A stretch of DNA of 64,000 bases from Chrysomallon squamiferum (taxonomy: Eukaryota; Mollusca; Gastropoda; Neomphalida; Peltospiridae): positions 13,946,495 through 14,010,494 of the forward strand of contig CM022672.1 in NCBI GenBank assembly GCA_012295275.1, in the 5' to 3' direction. Shown here piece by piece: positions 54,951 through 64,000 of the stretch (position 1 is the first letter of the stretch; every line of letters starts with the position of its first letter). A model generated the notes under the pieces. It was given only the letters and a program-made list of their open reading frames with translations, ran no database searches and was not told the DNA's origin. The position numbers and the translations under genes were made by a program.

Positions 54951-57250
54951 TATTGAATAAATAAAGCCAATTACACTAAAGGAATTACTTAAAAGTTAGG
55001 CGAAAGGATAAAACGAGCTGCTAAATTCAAATATAAATGTGAATGGATTGGCTATATATATTTCAATAAACCGTTTACCATATACAAATGAAATAATACT
55101 TTTTTTGAAAGCGAAGAAATCAACTCTGAGTCTAGCATCGTAGGAAAGATGGGGAAGACCAGTCACATACCTAAATACCTAAATCGACCTCCTCCTAATG
55201 TATTAAATAAATAAATATCATATTTCTATCGAAGAGATGCATTGTATAATGCAATAAGCAGAAATTAAATCTAACTTCTATCATGGACCATATTAAAGTT
55301 TTGTTACCGAAATGATGCATTAAATAAATAAACGGTGTCATGTATCCATTGCAGAGTTAAAAGTCATATAATGCAACAATTAAGATCTAAACTTTACTCT
55401 TACTCTTAGGCGTATTAAAGACAGAACGAAAGAATAACAATAAAAAAAAGATCCCAGGGTCAGACCTAAACAGCTAAATCGAGCCTCCTCCTCCATTCCA
55501 CCTCGCCATTATTTCTACAAGTAATACGATGCGATACAACAGGAAGCAAATATAAGTATTAATGATTAAATAGCTATTAAACGTACATGTAAATAAATAA
55601 TCTGTGTCATGTATGCAAACCAGTAATTCTATAGTATAGCTTATTTGTCATAACACGGGACATAACACGGAGGGATGGGACATAACGCGGAGCGAAATAC
55701 AAATATTAATGATTATATACCTATTAAACGTACATGTAAATAAACTGTGTCATCATGCTAATGGAGAAATGATAGATTCAATGCATTGTCTTCATAGTGT
55801 AGGTAATTTGTCTTATGTTAAGGAAATGATGTGTTAAATAAATAAAGCCTTTCACGTTGCTGTTGTAAAGATTTATTAAATGATCTCTTAAGTAGAAAAT
55901 AAACCTAACTCGTATCATGGAAGCATATTAAAGGCTTGTTACCGAACAGAAAATAATTTAAAAAAAAGGAAAAAAAAAAGAGATCCCAAGGCCTAACTTA
56001 AGTAGCTAAATCGAACCCCCTCCTAACTACACCTCGCCATTATTTCTGCAAGTTATACGATGTGATACAATGCGGCGCGAAATACAAATATTAATAATTA
56101 AATAGCTATTAAACTTAAATCAACTGTCATAATTCTAATGTGGAAGTAATGTATATAGTATAGCTTATTTGTCTTCTATTAAGGAACTGATATATTAAAT
56201 AAACCTTATTACAGAGATGTATTATATAATCTAATAAGTAAAAGTTAAATCTAACTGCTACCATCTAACCATATTAAATTTTAGTAACCGAAATGATGTA
56301 TTAAATAAATGATCCGTATTATATATCCATTGTAGAGATAAATAGTTATATTACGTAACATTTAAAATCTAAACTTTACTCTTATCGTCGAAGTGTATTA
56401 AAGTATTGTTATCGAAGTGATGTATTAAATAAATAAACCTTATTACAGTTCTATCGTAGGGATGCATTATATAATCTAAAAAGTCGAAATTAAATCTAAG
56501 AACTATCATCGAACCAAATTAATGTGTTGTTACCGAAATTAAATAAATGAACCGTATCATATATCCATAGCAGAGATAATAGTTCTATAACGCAACAATT
56601 AAAAACTAGACTTTACTGTTATCGTGGAAGTGTATTAAAGTGTTGTTACCGAAGTGATGTACTAAATAAATAAACCCTAGTGTGTACCTAGCATCGAACG
56701 AAAGCGATCGGACAGAAATAACTGAAAAGAAACAACGAAAAAAAGAAAAAAAGAAAAAACATCCCAAGGCCTAACCTAAACAGCTAAATCGAGCCTCCTC
56801 CTCCATTCCACCTCGCCATTATTTCTACAAGTAATACGATGTGATACAACACGAAGCAAATATAAGTATTAATGATTAAATAGCTATTAAACGTACATGT
56901 AAATAAATAATCTGTGTGATACTGCTCCTAATGTAGAAGTTATGTATGCAAACCAGTAATTCTATAGTATAGCTTATTTGTCTTCTGTTAAGGAAATTAT
57001 GAATTAAATAAATAAACCGTATCACATTTCTGTTATATAATCCAATAAATAGACCTTAATGCTAATTACTGTGATGGAACTATATTATAGTTTTGTCACA
57101 AAAATGCTGTATTAAATTAATAAATGGTATCACTTATCTGGTGCAGAGTTAAACCCTACAGTGGACCTAGCATCGAACGAAAGGGATGGGACCGTGTTAA
57201 AGTTTTGTTATGGAAGTGATATACTGAGTAAATAGATGATATTGTAGAAA
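54951..57250. repeat. field of degenerate long-unit repeats
   Basis: Blocks recur in the same orientation at several hundred bp spacing. One block, CTAAATCGAGCCTCCTCCTC then CACCTCGCCATTATTTCT and CAAGTAATACGATG, is at about 55472, 56003 (diverged) and 56783, with a shortened form at 55180 and a relative near 59800. A second block, GATGTATTAAATAAATAAAC, recurs at about 55315, 55830, 56298, 56425 and 56655, usually with TTGTTACCGAA before it and an AACTTTACTCTTA-like segment nearby. Stop codons are everywhere. No transposon ends were recognised. Confidence 0.75.
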
Positions 57251-58006
57251 TAGTAGTGTTATGTATCTGTCAATAAACTGTGCTATATTATGCTAATGTA
57301 GAAGTAATGTATGCATTCCATTATGTTTTACTGTTATTGAGGATATTACTCTTATTGAGGGTGTGGTGTATTTAAGAAGAGAGTATATGACATTATTGTT
57401 TTAGAGATGGATTATTTAATGAAATAAGTAGAAAAGAAACTTTGATGTTATTGCGAATCCATGCTGAAATGTTGTAATCGTTTTAAATAAAGTGTGACTG
57501 ATAAATATTTTTATACTGAAATTTTTGAATGCTGTCATAAAGATTAACTATTATTGTAAATTAAAAAAAAAATGTATTGAAACCTATTCTTTTGCTATTG
57601 TGAACAATTTTTGTATGTATCTAGAATGTTTTTATGTCAGTACAAATCTAATATTTGTGTGTATCTAGAATGTAGTTTTATCGATTGTAGAAATAATGAC
57701 AAGAGAATGGTAGCTGGATATTAGATTGTAGAAGAAGAAAAATTTGTAAAAACTTTTCTGTGTATGAAATGTGTGTTACACGATAAGTGAAAGATGTGTT
57801 AACTGATAATAATAAAACGCGATATTGTATTAAATTTATATATGAGTATTATATTTATATATGAATAAAGAAACCTCCGAAATCTATATAGATATAACTA
57901 AATAAACTGTACAATCACTATAAAACTGGGTTACGGTGGAAAAATATCTAAGTGCTTTATTTATTTTTATAATTAATTAATTATTATGATTATGATTATG
58001 ATTATG

Positions 58007-58055
<49 letters not shown>

Positions 58056-58331
58056 TGATATCTTTATTGATTTATAACTATTTTAATTAACTTTCTGTTT
58101 ATTGTGTCGTATACTGTTAAATTTGGAAGCGTCAGCCAAAACATCACAATTTAAAAGAAAATTTTGACGCACATTTTGACGATTCACCAAAATAAAATAG
58201 ATCGGAATATATGTTCTGTGAAACTTATATACCAAGTTTGATTTAAAAAAAAAAAAAAGATTTCTGAATGCCAAGTTTGAAATTGTATTTCCGATCAAGA
58301 ATCAGAAATGCTTTAATATCTCTAAAATTTC
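57251..58331. other. AT-rich non-coding stretch
   Basis: Trailing remnants of the repeat field, then GATTAT and ATT runs at 57985-58053. No credible open frame. Confidence 0.5.
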
Positions 58332-58565
58332 TTAGAGTATCGGCCCAAAACCTGAAAACAAGAAAAAAAGAAGTGATTATTTATTCTGTACTCACTGGAT
58401 TCCCAAGAATTAACGAAGTAAATGCACAAAATCCGAGATGAAAAGAGCTCAAAATAATCCAAATGGCATCACCTACCAAGTTGTTTATCGGAGTCACGTC
58501 GTTCCATTGTTGACGTCGTTTTTATACCATGGTAGCGGACGTCGCTGAAATCAGCAACGACGGCG
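58332..58565 (-). CDS. possible last two exons of an unidentified minus-strand gene
   Basis: On the minus strand, segment 58477-58565 is framed by TTTCCAAACAG and a strong donor GTAGGTGA and reads AVVADFSDVRYHGIKTTSTM then ERRDSDKQL. The next acceptor TTGTTTTCAG opens 58332-58351, which continues in phase as GFGPIL and stops (TAA 58332-58334). The upstream exon was not found. An ATG inside the first segment (giving MERRDSDKQL) could alternatively be the start. On the plus strand an ATG with good context at 58541 gives only 31 codons. No family recognised. Confidence 0.38.
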
Positions 58566-58600
58566 CTGTTTGGAAATGTAACGTCAATGTTGTGTTTCTT
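58488..58600. promoter_or_regulatory. cluster of CRE-like ACGTCA/GACGTC motifs
   Basis: Four motifs sharing the ACGTC core (TCACGTCG, TGACGTCG, GGACGTCG, AACGTCAA) occur within about 100 bp, and a perfect palindromic TGACGTCA is at about 59223-59230. A TATAAAA lies on the minus strand among them. Such clustering suggests CREB/ATF-type sites, but the same bases may be coding on the minus strand, so this is only a possibility. Confidence 0.3.
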
Positions 58601-59844
58601 ATTCTCAGTAATAAGTTAATTTAGCGCTTATTTTGTACAATTTACTTCCGAGTTTGACGAAAATATCTCGAAAACGTGATCTTCCTCGAGTACACTGGCA
58701 TAATTTTATTGTAAAACTAGTAATTTTTCATGAAATGCAAGAAACATTACAAGATAGAGATGTCTTCAGAGTTTAGCTCATACTAAATTGCTCGTCAAGC
58801 ATTCATATTAATGTTTATAGTTTATTAAATAATGTCTGACTGAAATAACATACATTAGAAGCTTATATGAAGATATGTTCTAGTTTCTTTATAAAAAACC
58901 CAACAATAAAACACAACAAAACAAACAAAACAAGACAAAACAATAGGAAATAAATAAATAAATAAATAATAGTAATAGTAGAAGTAGGAGCAGTATATAT
59001 ATGTAAATAATAAAATAAATAATAAAATAAATAAATAAATAAATAGATAAACTTCTATTTCTCTTGCTCTTTGTTTACTGTGTACTGACTGCATCGGTTG
59101 TTATGAAAACAAATGTTTGTTGAATGAAGATGTGTTACGACTAACACCAAGAGAGTAACGATTCCTATCCAGATTGAAACTCCTCAAACAAAATGTCTGT
59201 CAAACGCTGATAACTTTTCTAATGACGTCATCACTCTGAAGAACTCGGTGCACGTTTTATATTCATGATCAATGACGTAAAATATGAATGAGCAAGACTG
59301 TTCCAAGATAGGAATATTGTTTATATAGTGACTTTTATTTTGATTTATTTTAATTATAAATTTTCTTTTACTTTTCTGTTTATTTATTTATTTTTTATTT
59401 TTTTACCTTTTATCTTTATTTTTGTTGTTGTTGTTGCTTAATACATACAGTATACGATACTCCCTACATCAAATAATTTCATATACTTTTACTTATTTTT
59501 TATTAATCTGTTCCTTTTTTTTTTACCCATTATAAAGCACATATTAAAGTTTATTTTACTGCTATTGTGTAAATGGAATGTAACATGTAATTTCTGTGGC
59601 ATGACAACTGGGGAGAATGATGTTTTAAATAAATTAACCCTGCGATGAGACAAAACACGTCAGAAAACAAACATGACTGTTATTATTTGTTAATTTTAAC
59701 CCTTTTCTTCTTATTCTTGTAGAAATAACATAATTGTATTATACATTAACGAAATGATACTTCTTTCTGAATCAGAGAAACTAACTGGCCCGACCTAAAT
59801 ATATAAACAAGCCTCCTCTGTCCATTTCATCTCACCACTTGGAA
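58566..59844. other. mostly non-coding, weak exon candidate
   Basis: Contains AAAT/AAAC runs (about 58900-59045) and AT-rich spacer. At 59173-59268 a plus frame after CCTATCCAG reads IETPQTKCLSNADNF to TGA and could be a short terminal exon, but nothing supports it. A relative of the 55-57 kb repeat block appears at about 59780-59835. Confidence 0.4.
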
Positions 59845-59998
59845 TGGTACATATTGTATGGTACATATTGTATGGTACATATTGTATGGTACATATTGTA
59901 TGATACATACTGTATGGTACATACTGTATGGTACATATTGTATTGTACATATTGTATTGTACATATTGTATGGTACATATTGTATGGTACATATTGTA
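59845..59998. repeat. 14-bp minisatellite, about 11 copies
   Basis: Unit TGGTACATATTGTA, with single-base variants (GATACATACTGTA, TTGTACATATTGTA). The tract abuts the transposon fragment to its right. Confidence 0.95.
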
Positions 59999-60002
59999 AA
60001 AG

Positions 60003-60347
60003 TACTACGCTTCTACTGCCTAGCCTAGACGCACACCTGGCTCATGTTTTTCTATGATTTCATGTTTTAATTCAATGGACATCATCCACTTCTACTTCTC
60101 AGCACTGTCCTTTGCACTCACTTTCTTAAGATCCATGGAACATTGGCAAAATACTGCACAAAACGCCAGCGCAACACAACATAGGTGCTTCCGCGGCGAG
60201 GTAACCTCGTCAAGCAAATCAGTAAGACGCGGGATGGTGGGCGGATGTTGTTTTGTTCATTGCGCTAACTAGCGGCGCCGCATTTGAAGCTCGCTCGTAA
60301 CTCGGAAAACTTGTAAGTTGGAGAACTCGTAAGTCGAGGTACCACTG
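60003..60347 (-). mobile_element. 5' fragment of a Tigger/pogo-type DNA transposon
   Basis: On the minus strand the element begins with the terminal sequence CAGTGGTACCTCGACTTACG at 60347, flanked by TA (60348-60349), as in the Tigger/pogo branch of Tc1/mariner. About 220 bases in, it encodes the transposase N-terminus: KKVSAKDSAEK, then (after an in-frame stop) MSIELKHEIIEKHEPGVRL, the start of the helix-turn-helix DNA-binding region. It is cut off near 60003 by the 14-bp minisatellite. No second terminal repeat, no catalytic domain. Confidence 0.8.
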
Positions 60348-61281
60348 TATTAATGGTTTTATATGTATTAGACAGCCAAAAAAAAAAAAAAAATAATAAT
60401 AAAAAAAAAAATAAACCCCAAAAAATAATAATAGTAATATAAATAAATAATAATAACAACAACAGTAAATTGAAAAAGTAAATATAATAAAGAAAACGAA
60501 ACAAAAGAAAAAAAAAAAAAAAAGAAAAAAAGAATAAGAATAATAGAAGATAATTAAATTTGATTTAATAATAACATCTTGTTTTAAATTTCTTTTGAAT
60601 CTTGATCTTTAAATAAAAGATGCCTCGTAAAGACTGACTATATAACTTGTTAAACAACAGTTGATCAAATCATTTTATCTTTTATTTATAACTTCTTAGC
60701 TGATAATAGATGATTTGATCGTTAATTATGCAAATGTGTTTAAAACACCTACTGTCATAACAAAATAAAAATGTTGTAAATTAACGCCAACAAATTATTT
60801 CTTCTTCTTCTACTACTACTACTACTACGACTACTACTACTACTACTACTACTATTATTACTACTACTATTGCTGCTACTACTACTACTACTCTCTCTCT
60901 CTCCATTGACTATTTTTTTCTTTTTCTTACGAAAATATACTGCCATTTCCACATCTATCAGTTAAAATTTAAATAATCGCAGCAGTAGCAGCAGCAGTAG
61001 TAGTAGTAGTTATTGTTATTGTGGCAATAATAGTAGTAAGAGTACCTGTAGTAGAACAAGGAATAAAATAGTAGTAGTAATCATAATAGTGATTATTATG
61101 ATGAAGATGATGCTGTTGGTAAGGAATGCACATGTTGCTATAGTAGAAGTAGTAGCAGTAGTAGAAGTAGTAGAAGAAGGAATGTAGAGGCAACAGTATT
61201 AGGTGCAGTACCAGCAGTTGTTTAATGCTATGTTCAGTTTTAAGCTATAAAAGACTAGCAGTTTGATAACATCTTTTATTT
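60348..61281. other. low-complexity non-coding stretch
   Basis: A-rich and AAT-rich runs (60378-60535), CTA trinucleotide runs at 60811-60897 with a short CT, and AGT/GTA-type runs at 60980-61200. No gene evident. Confidence 0.55.
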
Positions 61282-61992
61282 TCACACACAAATTAAGAAG
61301 ATTTTATCAAAACATGAATCCAGTTTATATTCCACTGTCTCCATGTAGCCTTGAGATCTCTGTCTTCTCTGCTGAAAACAAAAATAAAGAATTCAGATTA
61401 TTAATAAATAAAATCGCCACAGAATTATTATTTACCAGATATCGGTGTACATGTACTAGTAGTAATAATAGTAGTAGTCTTAGTCACAGTAGTAGTGACA
61501 GCAGTGTTAAAAGTAATAGTGGTAGTTTTAGTGATAGTAGTAGTTGCAGTAGTAGAAGAGAACAAGAAAAAAAATGTTCTTGAAGAGTAGCATTAATAGT
61601 GTTAGTTTTTCTGTTGAAACAGTCAATAGTAGCAATAGCAAGTGCTAGTAGTAATGACAGTAAAATTAAATGTTGTACGGACGTACTACCACTAGACGTT
61701 TAAATAGTAGTAATAGCAGAAGAAGCAATAATAAGAGTAGTAAAGCACTGTTAATAATAGCAGCACTAATAGTATTAGAAGAAGTAACAGTAATAATAGA
61801 GGTAATAATAACTGAATCACAATAGTAATAGAACACGTAGCAGATGTAATAATAGTAGAACTAACAACAGTAGTAGAAGAAGGAGTAGTAATAGTAGATC
61901 AACTAATAGTAGTTGAAAATGAGAAAAATAATTGAAATTTTAGTGAAAACAATTGATAGATGTTAACCCGTTTGTCTTATCTAATTTATCTA

Positions 61993-62029
<37 letters not shown>

Positions 62030-62499
62030 TATTATTACCTCGATATCTAACCTGTATTCGGCTTACTGCATATTTCAAATTTCCATTCTCTCTCTCTGTA
62101 AATTCAAATTAATAACTATTACATATTATAACAGGTGAATGAATGAAATAATTATAGACATGGCAGTGGTATATAATACATACGTAAGCAATCGCAGATT
62201 GTGTCGTCATGTCGTTGATAACAACTGAATCAACAGCACATGTAGTGATTATGACAGGTGCAATCATTAGCTTATTTAAAGGGCTCGAAGATGAGGCAGA
62301 AGCAGATTCTCTATTGAATTCTTTGAATTAAAAAAATAAAAAAATAATAATAATAATTTTTGTTTCACTTACTTCTTATTAACGTCATAGGAACTGAATA
62401 CCCCTCTTAGAGTTTTGTCTTTTGGAGTGACATAGGTGAAGTTTATTTCCAAAATGTTGTGGTACATTGTATAAAAATAACAGTTTACAAGAACTACTC
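61282..62499 (-). CDS. 3' end of an unidentified gene (three exons)
   Basis: Three minus-strand exons join in phase: 62373-62499 (acceptor TTATTCCAG, donor GTAAGT), 62184-62310 (acceptor TTCAATAG, donor GTATGT), 61282-61371 (acceptor TTTGTTTTCAG, stop TGA 61282-61284). Together they give 114 residues: VVLVNCYFYTMYHNILEINF, TYVTPKDKTLRGVFSSYDVN, a Ser-rich stretch ESASASSSSP, an apolar NKLMIAPVIITTCAVDSVV, and a tail QRRQRSQGYMETVEYKLDSC ending FLICV. Upstream exons lie in or beyond the satellite to the right. No family recognised; the second intron contains trinucleotide repeats (about 61450-61900). Consistent phases and good splice sites make it probably real. Confidence 0.6.
61450..61920. 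repeat. AGT/AAT-type trinucleotide-phased repeat
   Basis: Irregular AGTAGT, AATAGT and AGCAAT triplets in the intron of the unidentified minus-strand gene. It resembles the sequence at 50.1-50.7 kb and 62.5-64 kb. The 106-codon frame at 61263-61583 is partly this repeat and partly antisense to the last exon. Confidence 0.8.
61995..62028. repeat. (TA)n microsatellite
   Basis: Pure TA run within the same intron. Confidence 0.95.
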
Positions 62500-62519
62500 C
62501 TGGAATAAATGTAACAGTA

Positions 62520-64000
62520 AAAGTCGTTACAGTGTAGTAATTATAGTAATAGTACAAGTAGCAATGATAGTAGTAATTATAGTAATAGTACAAGTACCAA
62601 TGATAGTAGTAATTATAGTAATAGTACGAGTAGCAGTGATAGTAGTAATAATAACAGTACAAGAAGCAATGATGGTAAGTAATTATAGTAATAGTACAAG
62701 TAGCAATGATAGTAGTAATTATAGTAATAGTACAAGTAGCAATGATAGTAGTAATTATAGTAATAGTACGAGTAGCAGTGATAGTAGTAATAATAATAGT
62801 ACAAGAAGCAATGATGGTAAGTAATTATACTAATAGTACAAGTAGTAATGACAGTAGTAATTATAGTAATAGTACGAGTAGCAGTGATAATAGTAATTAT
62901 AGTAATAGTACGAGTAGCAATAGTAGTAGTAATTATAGTAAAGTACGATTAGCAATGATAGTAGCAATAATAGTAATGGTAGGAGTAGTAATGACAGAAG
63001 TAATTATAGTTATAGTACGAGTCGCAATGATAGTTGTAATTAATAGTATTAGTACGATTAGCAACGACAATAGTAATTATAATAATAGTACGAGTAGCAA
63101 TGATAGTAGCAGTAATATTACGAGTAGGAATGACAGAAGTAAATATAGTAATAGTACGAGTAGCAATGACAGAAGCAATTATAGTAATAGTACGAGTAGC
63201 AATGACAGTAGTAATTATAGTAATGATAGTAGTAATAACAGTAATAGTAACAGTAATAGTACAGCAATGACAGAAGCAATTATAGTAATAGTACGAGTAG
63301 CAATGACAGTAGTAATTATAGCAATGATAGTAGCAATAACAGTAATAGTACGAGTAGCAATGACAGAAGCAATTATAGTAATAGTACGAGTAGCAATGAC
63401 AGTAGTAATTATAGCAATGATAGTAGCAATAACAGTAATAGTACGAGTAGCAATGACAGAAGCAATTATAGTAATAGTACGAGTAGCAATGACAGTAGTA
63501 ATTATAGCAATGATAGTAGCAATAATAATAGTACAAATGATAGTAGCAATTAAGTAATAGTAAATGACAGTAGTAATTATAGCAATGATAGTAGCAATAA
63601 TAGTAAATGATTACAATTATAGTAATAGTACGAGTAGCAATGACAGTAGTAATTATAGCAATGATAGTAGCAATAACAGTAATAGTACGAGTAGCAATAA
63701 CAGAAGCAATTATAGTAATAGTACGAGTAGCAATGACAGTAGTAATTATAGCAATGATAGTAGCAATAACAGTAATAGTACGAGTAGCAATGACAGAAGC
63801 AATTATAGTAATAGTACGAGTAGCAATGACAGTAGTAATTATAGCAATGATAGTAGCAATAACAGTAATAGTACGAGTAGCAATGACAGAAGCAATTATA
63901 GTAATAGTACGAGTAGCAATGACAGTAGTAATTAGAGTAATAGTAGAAGTAATATTGATAGTAGTAATGACAATAATAGTACAAGTAGCAATGATAGTAT
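62520..64000. repeat. higher-order minisatellite with 93-bp unit
   Basis: Built from triplets AGT, AAT, AGC, TAT, ACG. At 62520-62960 the basic period is 36 bp with degenerate copies. From about 63140 a 93-bp higher-order unit (36 + 36 + 21) repeats almost perfectly, for example at about 63340, 63433, 63679, 63772 and 63865, and the array runs off the window. All units are multiples of three, so frames on both strands stay open (up to 283 codons); I do not call these genes. Confidence 0.9.

Noticed and set aside
59839-60057. Frames of repeated WYILYGTYCMVH and its antisense
   Set aside because: Translation of the 14-bp minisatellite, whose 42-bp triple period keeps frames open by chance.
60054-60272. 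Plus-strand 72-codon frame
   Set aside because: Antisense to the Tigger-type transposon 5' region, which has a recognisable transposase start on the minus strand.
62706-63984. Frames up to 283 codons (NSTSSNDSSN-type and Tyr-rich YYYYC-type)
   Set aside because: Same cause: the 93-bp repeat is a multiple of three with no stop triplets in several frames. No start context, splice sites or family resemblance.

Overview
The window is animal nuclear DNA. It is strongly AT-rich, crowded with microsatellites (AAT, CA, TATG, poly-A/T), and carries intron-split genes with ordinary GT..AG borders. The recognisable genes (PHYHD1, ODR4, RPL28, RNF26, GEMIN4 and a dermatopontin-family protein) are all metazoan. 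A secreted dermatopontin/amebocyte-aggregation-type gene plus this repeat load fits an invertebrate, possibly a lophotrochozoan such as a mollusc. That placement is inference; no species can be read from the sequence.

Layout. 1-3 kb: exon-like islands of unknown identity. 4.1-10.1 kb (+): PHYHD1, ten exons, 288 aa. 12.1-19.4 kb (+): ODR4, twelve exons, 454 aa, with a small hAT-like MITE in an intron. 22.5-23.9 kb (-): a 149-aa protein made almost only of two MLLE (PABC-type) domains. 25.3-28.1 kb (+): RPL28, four coding exons plus a probable TOP-type leader exon. 29.4-30.7 kb (-): RNF26-type membrane RING E3 ligase. 32.2-33.4 kb (+): a 401-aa membrane protein with an 81-bp coding repeat. 34.7-35.6 kb (+): an RNF26-like paralogue whose membrane/acidic half and RING half lie in different frames. 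36.8-46.0 kb (-): GEMIN4, fifteen exons, 1022 aa. 46.8-51.2 kb (-): dermatopontin-family secreted protein whose introns hold a foldback element, a deleted mariner and a 36-bp minisatellite. 51.2-64 kb: repeat-dominated, with a few splice-consistent exons of unidentified genes, a Tigger-type transposon fragment, a degenerate long-unit repeat field and a 93-bp higher-order repeat array running off the right end.

The known genes are unrelated housekeeping functions: 2-oxoglutarate dioxygenase, membrane-protein trafficking factor, ribosomal protein, ER ubiquitin ligase and SMN-complex subunit. They share no obvious pathway. The local family expansion is the RNF26-like group at 29-36 kb: one intact ligase, one RING-less derivative and one split derivative. 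With the stand-alone tandem-MLLE protein, it is the part most likely to be undescribed.

Exon borders were set by eye from splice consensus, reading phase and family resemblance. For every multi-exon CDS called here the phases close exactly, which is the main support for the models.
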